DNA of 64,000 nucleotides, taken from NCBI GenBank assembly GCA_022579005.1, contig MU401610.1:1-64000 (forward strand). Reading direction: 5' to 3'. The position numbers and the translations under genes were made by a program. This DNA comes from Poronia punctata. Lineage: Eukaryota; Ascomycota; Sordariomycetes; Xylariales; Xylariaceae. Each line of letters opens with the position of its first letter. The stretch's first letter is position 1. A model generated the notes under the pieces. It saw only the letters and a list, made by a program, of their open reading frames with translations. It ran no database searches and was not told where the DNA came from. This document shows, one piece after another, positions 36,253 to 47,853 of this stretch.

Positions 36253-39200
36253 GTTTGAGGATGCGGGGGCTTGATATTTATAGGAGGGGCTGCATTAAGG
36301 AAGCTGGCGTCCGGGGGGCATAAAAAGGGTTGCATCAGTGCTATATCTGATAAAAGGCGGATTACCTAAACTCCTCAAGTTTCCCTTATGTATCGACTCA
36401 ATATTTATCTTCTTTGCTTTTGATTCCCCCTTTGTCCTTGACCTTATTATGCTTGTTGCATCTTTATCCCCGTATTAAACTCTTGAGCGTAGGTCAGGTA
36501 AGAAGAGCATAGTACCTTATCTAGGTTAATATCCAAGGCTTCCTCCATTTGAAATCTGGGCGTCTTTGTACACATGAAGTAGTCTAACCTTGGCTATTTA
36601 ACTGCCTACTAGGTATACCTACTTCTTGTGTTTATGGAAGTTCAAGGCGACATCTACATGCATGCATGTATACGTAGTACAGCTATAATAAGCTACGTGT
36701 CTTAACAAATTTGAGGAGAGAGAGAGAGAGCGTTGAACTCGTGATATACCTAGCCTGTAGCTTTCCCTTCCTTCTTCTTCTAGTCTTCTTGCTTACATAC
36801 TTGTAATCACCTGCCTCCAACCTTGGCGCGTTTCTGGTCTAGTCTGGTCATACGCGCACAATGTGTTACTTGGACAGTAGTAGTGAAACTTTGGCATTTC
36901 TGTTTCGTTTCGTTTTGCAAAAAAGAAACACCCCCCAAAAAACCGTTGGTTGGATTGACGATGTATGCGTTTACTGGATTAAATAATACTGCTTGTTGGG
37001 TAAGGCAGACTGAGATGTCGATGATTTGGTATTTAGTAAAAAGGAAGGGAAGAAAAAGAGAGAGAGAAAAAGGGGGGTTTGCACGTGTTTGCGTGCATGT
37101 GATGGATGGATTTCTCTCTTTCTTTTTTCCCCTGCTTTTTTTGCCCCTGGTAATACTTATTACTGTTAGGTTACAATCCAACTAGAAAAGCACGGGGCGT
37201 TCCGGCGCCACGGTTGCTTGCGTAACGGTTCACGACAGGATAGCTTATTTTCTTTTTCCTTCCTCGCGCTTCGTATGTGTACGTGTACTTGTACGTGTAT
37301 ATATTATGTGAGTTATTACCGGCGTGGCTTTCGATAACTTTGGCGTGTGCATGTCGGGGCACCAGCCATTCGGGACGGGATGTACTTTTGTACCTATTGT
37401 CTATAAGATCCATGTATTGAGGTATAAATGCATGTTGTTCGAGTAGTAATATGATGGGTATTCTTGGGCAGGTAGATATCTGTGAGGCCATTGCCGGCTA
37501 TCCTCGGCCATCATTCGAATGACATGATAGAAACTTGACCGAGAACTTGAGTATCTCTCATAGGAGATGAGATTGTAGGGGTGACGTTGAGTGCTAAATG
37601 GTCTTCGGTTTCACGTTTACCAGCCTTTGGTCACACCAATTGGTAGGACATGTGTCGTGGACTTGCTTGTTCACCTTGGCAGAAGCGCCGTCATACGCCT
37701 CGAGAGCCATCTATATCGTGAACAGTATTCTTCATTTCATACACATTATATGTTTTGACTCCGTACTTGGTGGACTAATGCCGAGCCGAATGACCGCTTG
37801 CTGAGTAAGAACCTTCGTTAGCTTTACCTGGGGGCTGATGCTTAAACTGACCTATTTCCCAAACCCCCGCCACAGCCGGGGCTTACGCGGACAGGTCATA
37901 ACTCATGACTGACATGAAGCGCCGAGGGACTTGTGAAGTAATAAGAATGAATGATAGGTAGGTAAGCGACAACGTATCATACTGTATTCGGCCCGCCCCA
38001 AAAGGGTCGCCTGTCCGCGTGGTCGACAGGCGATCTGCGCGTTTTGGATTATTTGGGGGGGAGGGGAAAAGTCGAAGAGCGGCAATTGGAGGTTTGCGGG
38101 GATGCATGATCATGACATATGTAACCTCTCGATGCGAGTCAGAAGTTGGAGAAAACCGGGGGAATTAGGCTAACTTGCTAGCGACATATCCTTATGCACA
38201 TACGTATGTAGAATCATGGAGCGCATTGAACTTGAAGACCTAGGGCGCCCTAATAGTGCGGGCGGAGCCGAGGGGGAGCCACTCACTTTTACATGCAGGT
38301 AAGAATGTCGCCGAGTCCGTAGGCTGTAAGCAGTTGTTATGGTCTTCCAAGCGTACATAACTAAACTATGTGGTGTCATATAGTAGAGGAAATACGCAGG
38401 TTCTTTCCTCGTGGAAGCAGATCTACTCACGTATTGATATCTCCAGTGGAAGTTGAGGCTTGCATGTTTCACGTACATGTATCCAAAGGACGCGTCCCGT
38501 TTCACAAGGTTAGGTAATAGACAGGACATCCATCTCGAGGGGTGGATGGATTGAATTGAGTGGGTTGCTTTTGGTTCTGGACCTGCCTACTCGGTAGTCT
38601 GGGACTCTGCTGGTCCATCCTAGGTATTCGCGGGGAAATGTCACGCTATTTGTCGACTAGAATCGCGCCTAGGTTCGATAGATCTTCGGTTACGAGTAGA
38701 AACGTCTACACGTAAACACCTAGGTACAGTATTTATACTCGAGTCTATTTGCAACCCCGCAATGTCAAAGAGAGAAAGAAGGGGGGGATACAGATGTCGA
38801 ATGGGTACCTACATTAGGTACCTAATGTATGGGGGGACCTTGGTCAACTTCGCATGCCCTTTCCAATAATTTCGCACCTACCTGCTTCTACGTACCTTGG
38901 CCTACTCACGAGAGCTCTCGTGGGGGAGTGGGGGACTTTTCACGTCCTCTCGTTAGAGATACTTCCCACTAACCTGGGTAAGGGACATGATGTATTGGAT
39001 AGCAGCATCATCAGTGTGTTGCATTCATTTCTATGCCGCCACAATATTACTTGTATGTTGGAGGGTATAAGATGAGTATAAGATGGTCAAAGGTTCAAAA
39101 TAACTCGTGATGTTGTAGACGCATGTCCTGCCGTCGTTTTAAAACTGGCCATTTGGGATAGTCGTTGACTTTCTGAGTATCTGAGATGAGGATATTCTGG

Positions 39201-40856
39201 TAAGAGAAACGTTCATTGTAATTATGTATTATCACTTCTTATTTTCGCTTCGTTCTCTTTCACATGTAGGGGAGTGACGGTGGAGCCCCATGTCGTAAAG
39301 AAGGTACGAGTAATGTGGATAGTGGACTCATTCCCAAAATGGTTATAGTCATCTGCTGCCTCCGTGGCCAAAGGGGAGGATAGTCTGTTCTTACTTACAT
39401 ACATTAGTGATAACGCGACATGTGCCCAAGTGAATAGAGGACTATCTCTTGAGTCTTTCCCTCCTGGGCCCCGGACTCCGAGACAACCGATCCTGCACGG
39501 GCCGCGCCTTTACCAAGCTCATCATATGCCCTAATTCGCGGCATGGCACTTATGATTTTGGGCTTACCATGGCAGTTGGTTCAAGTTAGACTTGAGTAAG
39601 TATTGGCCCTTGGGTTAGGGAACTTTCTGTTTCTCACATGGAAAGTCATTTAATTTTCAACGTACCATGTATCTCCATCATCAGAATGTGTCCCCAGTTG
39701 TGATATCGACTCGACTACAGGTCTCGCACTTGGTTGGATGAAAGTGAGATGAAAAGATGAAAAAAAACATACGTCATATACACTCTAGACCTTAAGGTGA
39801 AGGAAGCTACCGGCCTGTTCGCCCCTTCTTTCTCGGTTGGGCTTTTTGTTGATTCATCCATTATCCAGCCTGTAACACAGCTTGATACCTGTGAAGTAGG
39901 TATGTACCTAGTGAGGTAACATATATGTGGACACATATACAGGTATATTGTCATGCATGGTGTTTGTTCCCTGACCAGCGCCTCGGCCCCATCTGCAAAG
40001 CCACACTCGAACCTCTCGTCTTGGTAAATGCAGGGCATATCATGTCCGCATCAAGCCTCTTTACACACCACGTTATTCGACCTGTTGACAGTTGGATACA
40101 CCTCTGCCTCTCTCCTTTGGAGTCTGCATGTCCCCAGTTTTCAACGGGGTCCCATCTGACGCAGATGACGCACATTAGGCACGCTATCCACAACAAACTG
40201 GGGACCCTGACAGGAAATCCGGTTCCTGTCTTTCATAGCTGTTCTACTCTGGCGCTTTGGCAACGGCGAGATGGTCCCTAAAGCGGGACTTGGGTTGGGG
40301 CAGCTGAAGCGCCGTGCCCCGTTTATGGTTCCCAATATGGCTCTGGTTCGCCTACAGAACCAAGACATCTCTGCCAGACTACCAGTCGTGATGGGTGATG
40401 GCCAACTTACGTAAAGAACTTGGCGTCACTCAAGTCATGTTGACAGCTGCGGTCTTCCCCTTTGCAACCCCAACAGACGTTTGGTCGGGGTCACAAGTTG
40501 ACCTTACATAGCACACTCTAAAGCACATGGTCGAGGCATGGCGTGAGGAAGACCTCACAAGGTGTTCTATTCTTTCACCTTCCTAACGTTTGACACTTCC
40601 AGCCACAAACCGGCAACAACAAGCGCGTTTTGTTTCTGTATTAAAACCGCTTCCTAGCCAGTCCAGATTCGGATGTTCTAGTTACCACGCTGTGTTTCCT
40701 TCTCCAGAGCAGTCTCCTCGAGTATCAGTCACTATCACTCTGATAATCTCTTCCTCTTTTCTTCTCTCTCACAGCGCCCTTTTCCTCCAAGTAAATATAT
40801 CACCCCTATATCCCTGTATATAATATCCGGGTTTCCTCCCCATTTCATCGTCCAAC
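36253..40856. other. Gene-poor intergenic DNA between GH16 and GH64 genes
   Basis: No frame shows a domain or consistent coding bias. The stretch contains short palindromes (36655-36670, 38810-38829, 38907-38922), octamers at 38691 and 39305, and a GA run at 36717-36730. The last 200 bp are C/T-rich, with a TATATAAT box near 40818-40825, and are the GH64 promoter. Confidence 0.55.
38810..38829. repeat. 20-bp perfect palindrome centred on GGTACC
   Basis: The half site is TACATTAGGT, and the full sequence equals its own reverse complement. It is built from the TAGGTA/TACCTA words that recur throughout the intergenic DNA of this window. Confidence 0.6.
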
Positions 40857-42419
40857 ATGACGAACCCGACAACCCAACTCGCCTTCAAGAATAATACAGG
40901 CTCGTCCAAGGCGTACGTCTACGTGACGGGCCTGGACATCAACAAGAACAATGCATACGCATTTCTACGGTCGGACGGCAAGACCATGTACTACCCGGAT
41001 TCGCCCTCGCAGCCGCAGACACCCCTCTCTCTCGATCCGGCCATTCCGTTGGGCGCCCCCGGTACTACTACGACGGTCACGATCCCGCAACTCGCCGGTG
41101 GTCGCATCTGGATCGTCGTAGATGCCAAGCTTACTTTCTTACTCAACCCCGGCCCAGGCATCGTAGAGCCCGCCGTGACGAATAAGGCGGATCCGAACTA
41201 TAATCTCAAGTGGGGATTCTGCGAGTTCACCTGGTATGTGGTTCTCTATTATACATCTCTAGCGCATCAAACGACCATCCCTTACCAGCTTGATTTGGCT
41301 AACAAATATTTACCTACAGTATGTAAACAAACTAGTTCCTCTGAAAAAGGGGGGGGGGGGGGGGGGGTTCAAGAGGCTCCAGTTGATGGGAAGGATGAAT
41401 ATATACTGACAGTTTTGTAGACAACAAGCAGCAGCTCTTCGTCAATATTAGTTACGTCGACTTTGTCTCTCTCCCTATTGCACTTGAGCTCCGAAACACG
41501 GAAGGAAAGACACAGACGGTCAAGGGTCTCCCTACCGACGGCCTCGACCGGATCGCCACCCAGCTTGCGCAGCAGGCATCCTCTGAGAACCCGGATTGGG
41601 GGAAGCTCATCATCAAGGGCGCCGACGGAAAGAACCTGCGGGTGTTGAGCCCTAATGGCGCACGTGTTGGTAAGTTTACACCGGAAAGTCGGAGAATGAC
41701 AGTAAGAAAGACGACTCTAACACTTTGCGCCCCCCCCTTTTCTTCCAGCGGACAACTCCGTCTTCAAGAATTATTACCAGCCCTACGTCGACGAAGCGTG
41801 GAACAAGTACAAGACAACAGACCTCAAGATCGACACGCAAGCACAATGGGGTGTAGTGACGGGCCGCGTGGGATCGGATGGGCTCTTGAAATTTGAGAAT
41901 GCCGGCTCCTTCGCCAAGCCGTCGGCGGGCGACATCTTCAGCTGTGACACTGGCCCGTTCGGAAACTATCCCGAGGAGACGAGGATCGTGCAAGGCGCCA
42001 TCGGCGCACGACTAGCGGCGTCCTTGAACCGCTCGACGCTAGTATCGAACCCCAACCAACCCGATCCCGCCGGCGGGTCGAACACTTATTACCGGACCAG
42101 CCCAACAAACCACTATGCGCGAATCGTGCACGGTGTCAACCTCGACGGCCGCGGATACGCTTTCCCCTACGATGATGTCGCGCCCAATGGCGATTCCTCG
42201 CCCGATCAGGCTGGTACTGTCTTCGATGGCTCGCCCGAGTTGTTGACTGTTACCTTTGGCGGCCCCGCGGCAAGACAAGGGAGGAAGGAACAGCGCGAGG
42301 ATGTGCAAGAGCCTGTTGTTGGTGGCGGCAAGGCCAAGAAGGATAAGAAAGCCGGTATTGACTTTGCGGGTTTCTTCAAGAAGATCGCGTCCGTGGTGAA
42401 GGGCCTATTCCATAAGTAA
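40857..42419 (+). CDS. GH64 (beta-1,3-glucanase, thaumatin-like) protein without signal peptide
   Basis: The family cleaves beta-1,3-glucan. Exons 40857-41233, 41413-41669 and 41749-42419 give 434 residues. GH64 features include the N-terminal beta-sandwich, the KWGFCEFT motif before intron 1, NISYVDFVSLPIAL just after it, and the C-terminal TYYRTSPTNHYARIVHGVNLDGRGYAFPYDDVAPNG region. The protein starts MTNPTTQLAF, with no signal peptide, unlike secreted members. After the GH64 fold (about residue 385) there is a Lys-rich linker and an amphipathic tail, GIDFAGFFKKIASVVKGLFHK. Intron 1 (179 bp) contains a run of 19 G. Its acceptor is chosen at ACAG (41412), because using TAG at 41420 would create an in-frame stop. 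That boundary is the least certain part. Intron 2 is 79 bp. Confidence 0.87.
41349..41367. repeat. Poly-G run inside intron 1 of the GH64 gene
   Basis: Nineteen consecutive G residues lie between the branch region and the acceptor. G runs can affect splicing or sequencing, and length errors here would not change the coding frame. Confidence 0.9.
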
Positions 42420-43212
42420 GGGTGTTGGGAATTTTGTCAGTTTGATTTATCCTCATTCTTTTTTTTTCTTTCTTTTTTTTTTTTTTTTTTTTTTTTTTCA
42501 ATACCCACGCTCACTTTTTACTGCTGATATTTTTTATTCTCCACTGTCGTTAAATACCCTTCAATGTTTTATACAGTAATATCTTCATCTTTGTTATTTC
42601 ACCATCCTCACCTCGGCATCACTCCGTCTCTCGCTCGAATCAATACGATCTTTCGCTTTAGGAGTTGAGGTCTTGTTATTATTGCGCTTTACTTCTCTTA
42701 CTTTCGTTTAGCGGGCGGCAGGCATCTCGCAAACATCATTTCAACTACCCAGCATATTTCTCTACATTTACTGTCACTTAATCCATGTATATAGATCATA
42801 TTACCCCCTCGTGGGCCACCAGCCCCTTGTATATAGTTACCTAGTTTGCATTGCGTTCACCTACCTTGTATATAGAAACCAATTTCCTCCAATATCAAGC
42901 TTCAACATTGTAAGTGACTACTGGCCGACTGAGAGTGAGGAAATACGGCCCATCTTCATTCACTTTAATCTTAACCTTTGCAGAGACAATGTATAGCCCG
43001 TACATGTTTATAACATCCTAGCTTCCCTTCTATCGGTACACTACATAGAATTGGGTGGCGTATCCTATCCCATCACATTCCCGGTCTAATTCATCTTCTC
43101 CCGATGATCTCCACCCACCAAGATCAAGAACAGTCGACAAGAGACTGACGAACCTAGACTGGTACCACGAGCCCCTATTCTCTTTAATGAGGTAGGGAGA
43201 AAAAAAAGAGAA
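42420..43212. other. Convergent 3' region between GH64 and GLE2 genes
   Basis: It holds the two genes' 3' UTRs running toward each other. A T-rich tract with a long poly-T run (42472-42498) lies 50 bp after the GH64 stop. Several TTGTATATAG words occur near 42780-42870. There is no gene here. Confidence 0.65.
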
Positions 43213-44635
43213 TCAATATCTCCTCCCATCATACCTCGGCGGCATAACCTCATCATCAAGCACAGGATGAATCATGACCCTAGTCTCCCTTTCCAACTCG
43301 GGCGAATTCCCCGCATGTCCCCGATTCCAATCATAGCCGACCGCATACGCGAGTTTCTTACCGTCCGAGTTGAAAGCCAGTGCTGTGATGGAGAGTGGCG
43401 GCGGCGAATCGTTTTCTTGGTTGGCGTTGTTGTATTTGTATTTGTATTTGTATGGTACGGTGGGATAAGACTTCTTCTTCTGTCTAGATGCGGCATCCCA
43501 AAAGATAAAAGTCCCGTCCGAACCGGCCGTTACCATGGTCGCGTGATGGATTGGGTGGAAGCGGATATCGTTGACGGGATAGATTTTTGTTGTTGTTGTT
43601 GTTGTTGTTGTTGATGTCGTCCGGGTTTTGTTGGTGTTATTGTTGTTGGTCTCGGGAAGTGTGCGGTGGCATTTGAAGGAGAATTCGTTCTTTTCTCTAA
43701 TATATATATATGTGTGTGTGTAAAATGATTAGATACGGTTTGAAATAGAAAAGAAAAAGAAGTCAGAAAGAAAAACAAACCTCGCCAACCTATTCATCCC
43801 CTTACTCTCATCGACAACCACACATCTCCCCTCCACCCCGCCCACCACGAACCCCTTCCCGTCAGGAAAAGACCTTATAGCCGTAATCTGATGATGGAGA
43901 GAGGTAGAGCGCGTATCTAGGAAGATACCCGGGTAGCGTAGGTCCACTAGGTGGATATTTCCTTGCGCCGTGGCGATGACGAGTTTTCTGTCGTCCTCGG
44001 TTGACGAGAACCTGGCATTGGTATCGAGGGAATAAACGCGTTCGAGACAGGTTAATGTCGTTGCTGCGGCGTAGGTTTGCTGGCGGATGTCCCAGTATTT
44101 GACTGTCTTGTCGTAGGAGCCTGTCACTATTACATTAGGGGATATATTCCGCACGCTGCGGATTGCGGCCGTGTGGGATCCTATGATTGTGGTTTGGGGG
44201 TTGGTGTTGGTTGTTGGTGTTGTCATGTAGATGTTGTTATCTGCGGATCCGATGAGGAGGGCTGTTCCGTCCTATTCATTTATTCATCATCATCAGTTCA
44301 GCTCAGTTCAGTTTAGTTGCAGTTGTCGTGTAGGTAGAGAGAAGAGATAAGAAAATAAAAGAAAATATTACCAAAGTCCAATCGCAACTAAGAATAGGCG
44401 AAGAAGGATTCACAGTGGCAGGAACAACCACACTCTTCGCTCCAGAACCCACATCGTAGATGCGCAACTTGCCATCCCACGATGCGGTTGCCAGAAGGTT
44501 TTCTGCGGTGGGCGACCATGATAGGCATGAGATGGTGTCTTGATGGTCTTGATCATCGGACTGCAGTAGCTGGGTATCGTTGGCTAGAGTCCCCTGGGCA
44601 GAGGACGGGAAGAGAGGCGTGTTTCTGTATCCCAT
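43213..44635 (-). CDS. GLE2: WD40 mRNA-export factor Gle2/Rae1
   Basis: It binds the nuclear pore (Nup98-type GLEBS motif) and mRNA export factors. Exons 44635-44372, 44271-43781 and 43696-43213 encode 412 residues forming a seven-bladed beta-propeller. Family signs are SWSPTAENLLATASWDGKLRIYDV, SYDKTVKYWDIR, FSFKCHRTLP and the typical end YAVGYDWNRGHAGN, VMIHPV, PPRY, which favour Rae1/Gle2 over the related Bub3. The second-to-last blade has unusual low-complexity inserts: Asn/Thr-rich with eight Thr in a row (encoded by a TGT/ACA repeat near 43588-43612), and a Lys-Tyr repeat KYKYKYNN. Donor GTTTGT of intron 2 and GTAATA of intron 1 are weak but conserve the frame. The frame is open upstream to 44698, so the start could be earlier. 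Confidence 0.9.
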
Positions 44636-45283
44636 CGTTTCTTCGGTTTTCTTTTCTTCGCGGGGATCCTGTAGGACCGAGGTGGAAAGAAATAACAAGA
44701 CTCGCTCTTCAGATTATTTTTTCTCGGTGTGTTGAGTTGTGCGAATGAATGAATGAATGAATGAATGAATGAATGAATGGGGGTGCGAAACGAAAACATG
44801 CCCATTGATGTAAACCAAGCTAGGGAATATGCCCTTCTTCTTCTTCTTATCTAGTCGTTATCCTTTTCCCATTGAGCCCAGAGATAGCCAGTCTAGAATG
44901 AAATAGAGCAAACATGAAACTGCATGTCACTGGACAATGTACTTCCTGGCACTAGGCAGGTACAAAATACAAAACGTTCTGGGGGAAAAAATGGTGGCTC
45001 CGAGTTGACTTAAACCATGACCTTAAGATTCAGGGCATCGTAGTCTGCGTCTTAGATGCCTATTGTCGACTTGTCAGCTTACTGGTAGAGTGGGCAGAAA
45101 TGGACAAGCAATAGAATAAAAAATAAAATAAAAAACTCAGCTTGTACATATTGTATCCGCGCCGTCTTGAGAGAGGGCTTGGCTTGAAAGCCAACTTCAC
45201 ATAAAAGAAAAATAATAATATGCTTTTCAAAACTGTTTCATTCAGCTCCATGACCAACACAAGGTGGTCTATTAACGGGATAT
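44636..45283. other. GLE2 promoter/leader and SAS10 3' region
   Basis: The two genes run in the same direction, so this holds the GLE2 promoter and the SAS10 3' UTR. A (GAAT)9 repeat (44743-44779) lies about 110 bp upstream of the GLE2 start. There is no gene. Confidence 0.6.
44743..44779. repeat. (GAAT)n microsatellite
   Basis: About nine perfect GAAT units lie in the leader/promoter of the GLE2 gene; on the coding strand they read (ATTC)n. Confidence 0.9.
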
Positions 45284-47322
45284 CTATGAGAGCTTGACGG
45301 ATTTTACAAGATTCGTCTTCAGACCACTCTTTTCTCCAGCGTAACCACCCTTTCCTGGTCCGCCCGAGTACACCGCCTTCTGACTCTTGAGCTTCTTGAG
45401 CTTGCTCTGGTATGCCAGCTTCTTCTTTACTGTTCGAGGGGTCAGCATTGTCTCGAGGTTTTCATATCATATGGAAGCAAAGGGGGAAGGGAGAAGGGGA
45501 AACTGGTGGAAAATAAAAAAAGAACCGCATACCTCTAGGATTTCGCACTTCCTTCTTCCTCTTCGGCGCTAGACCCTTGTTGGCTTTGATAGCATAAGTA
45601 ATCTCTCTCCGCCCGTCAGGCCCGACCTGCTCGACTTGGACAACACGGTCGGCAGATCCAGCCTCGGCAATAGCCTTGGCTCTAGCCGCCTTGTCGCTCT
45701 TTCGCTTGCCGGAAGCTGCCGCAATCATATCGTAGTATTCATCGTTCCCTTCCTCCCTGATAGCCTTTGCTACTTCGTGGTCGTCGTCTTCGCTGTCGTC
45801 GCCCAGATCAGCACCGATATTCGCCCCCTTCTTGCCACGATTCTCCGCTTCGGCATTGAGACGGGCTTGTCTGTCCCTGAGACGTTCCCTATATGGAATG
45901 TCCATATCACCACCGGCATCACGACCTCCTGCGGCACGGCGGTTGCTCTTTTGCGCAATTTGTGATGTGTAGAACCGTAGACTCTTCTTCCGTACTGCCT
46001 TTTCAGCCGCCGTTTTGCTGTCGAGATAATCCTCTTCACCAAAGTCCGAGTTATTCCCGTCTTCAGCGTCTTTGGAGACGGCCTTCTTCAGGCCCTTCTT
46101 GGTTACTAGCAGGGAATCAAGGTCGGCAAGAGATTCCTCGATAGCCTTGGCTTTCTTGTCCGCCTTGGCCTGCGCCTTTCTCGCCTTCCTCAACTTCTGA
46201 ATCTCGTCGACAGACGGTTTCGATGTTAACTCAGCCTCTTCTAATGCCCCAACGACACCGTCCTCTGGAGGTGAAGGAAGAGTATCAGCCGCCTTCGCAG
46301 ACTTGGGTGCCTTTAGATGCTCGACCTTTTTCCAAGCGTTGCGGCATTCCAGGAGTGTGCTCATGACTTCATGCTCTCGTAGTTCTGACGGGTCCAACGT
46401 TTTTGAAACGCCGTCGCCATCACGAGCCGGTGACGTTAATAAGCCAAAGTACATAGCCAAAGTAGCTACTAGTGAGCCAAGTATTCGATCTATTTTGTGA
46501 GACTGGTTAGTCACGCCACGACGAGGTAAGTACGTAAGTAAGCAAGGGGTGATGCTTACACTTGACGATTGCTAAACTCTTAGCATCTTGGCCGTCAGCC
46601 GCTTTTTGTAGCTCGGTCAACTTTGGTTGTAGCTGCAAGAGTTCGTCGGCGAGAAGGGGAAGCTCCGGGTATCGAGCCTGTAATAGTCGATTTCTCTCTT
46701 CGGGGCCCATGTCAGGGGATATCTCGACCTCTTTCAACACTTCGGTAACGACCTCATCCTGACCCGCCTCTTCGGTTTCGGCACCCAACCACTCCTGCTC
46801 ATCGAAGAAATCCGCTTCCGACATCTTGGCCAATTTCTTCTTCTGCAGGCGCAGGGCCTCCTTCTCCTCTTCCTCCGCATCTACCGTAGTCTCGATCTGG
46901 TCGGCATCGTAATAATCTTTCCTCGATGAACCCCAGTAGCCTTCGTCGTGCTCGTCCTCTTCGTTTCTGTCTTCCATCTCCGAGTCCTCGTCGTCCTTTT
47001 GCTTCTTCCCGGATTTCTTCGATTTTTTTGATTTTTTCGCCGCTTTCTGCCGAGTTTCCTCCTCTTGCTCTTCTTCGTCGACGTCTGAATCCTCCGAATA
47101 ACCTAATATTTCCTCCTCTTCCTCCTCTAATAGCTCTTCGGCCTTTTGTCGCTTCGATTTAGGACCTTCGTCAAACCGAATCTCGTCATCGTCTTCTTCA
47201 AATCGGTCTTGCTCGTTCATGACGTCTCGATAACTGGAAATCCGGCCGATTTTGCCATCTTTTGGGTTATACTCGCGCGGCCCAGATGACTGGGCCGTGG
47301 TCGCCTTTCTCTTCTTGCCCAT
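45284..47322 (-). CDS. SAS10: Small-subunit processome factor Sas10/Utp3
   Basis: It acts in the nucleolus in 18S rRNA processing. Exons 47322-46560, 46489-45533 and 45429-45284 encode 621 residues. The N-terminal half has long acidic runs and a Lys-rich block (KKSKKSKKSGKK), common in nucleolar proteins. The Sas10/Utp3/C1D helical domain spans about 200-300 (ELQKAADGQDAKSLAIVKYR, LAMYFGLLTSPA). The C-terminal Sas10 domain (about 545-621) shows NKGLAPKRKKEVRNPRVKKKLAYQSKLKKLKSQKAVY. Intron 1 (70 bp) joins AIVK to YRILGS; intron 2 (103 bp) joins RNPR to VKKKLAYQ. Both match the conserved family sequence. It is divergent from TSC10, with 531 bp between start codons. Confidence in family and boundaries is high. 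Confidence 0.95.
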
Positions 47323-47853
47323 ATTATCGGTTATTATGTATAATGAGCGGGTATGTGCACTGACAAATTTCGTTGTTCAAAGGACTAATATGGGTTGGTG
47401 CTGTCAAATGTTTAATACCATGTGAACTTTTTTTCTATGGCTTATTTGCTAAATTGAAGATACTGATTCTTATCGGACTTATTTTGTTATCTAGCAGCAG
47501 GTTCCCCACTCATCCCACCTTTCAACCTGGTCGTGCCTGGTGTCAAACAGCCACGCTAAAATAATTATTTTTAGTGAATTGATGCAAGTGGACTGCCACT
47601 GTGCCTATGGTCCTATCCCCCCTTCCGCTGGGCGGTGTGTTGCTATTCGATGAGATGTCGTTGGTTCGGCCTAGTCTAGACCCTGGGAAATCAAAAAAAC
47701 TACAGATGCATGCCTCATTCAAACCGGTGAAGTGAGACGATGGGAGCTGAAAAGTGAAATGTGACCTTCCCTGGGCAAATTGAAACAAGGTAGCACATAA
47801 TTCACCCCCCTTTAAAGAGAGGTTGTTTGCGATCCTCCTCCCTCCTTTCTTCC
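47323..47853. promoter_or_regulatory. Divergent promoter region between SAS10 and TSC10
   Basis: The two start codons face away from each other across 531 bp, so both promoters must lie here. The middle is T-rich on the plus strand near 47420-47500. No single element stands out. Confidence 0.6.

Noticed and set aside
36823..37185. 120-codon frame on the plus strand
   Set aside because: Amino-acid usage is uneven, with Phe/Leu and Arg/Lys runs caused by homopolymers, and a matching frame exists on the other strand. No domain or start context supports it.
43213..44635. Bub3 checkpoint protein as the identity of the WD40 gene
   Set aside because: The FKCHR motif and the end GYDWNRGHAGN...PPRY are typical of Rae1/Gle2, not of Bub3.
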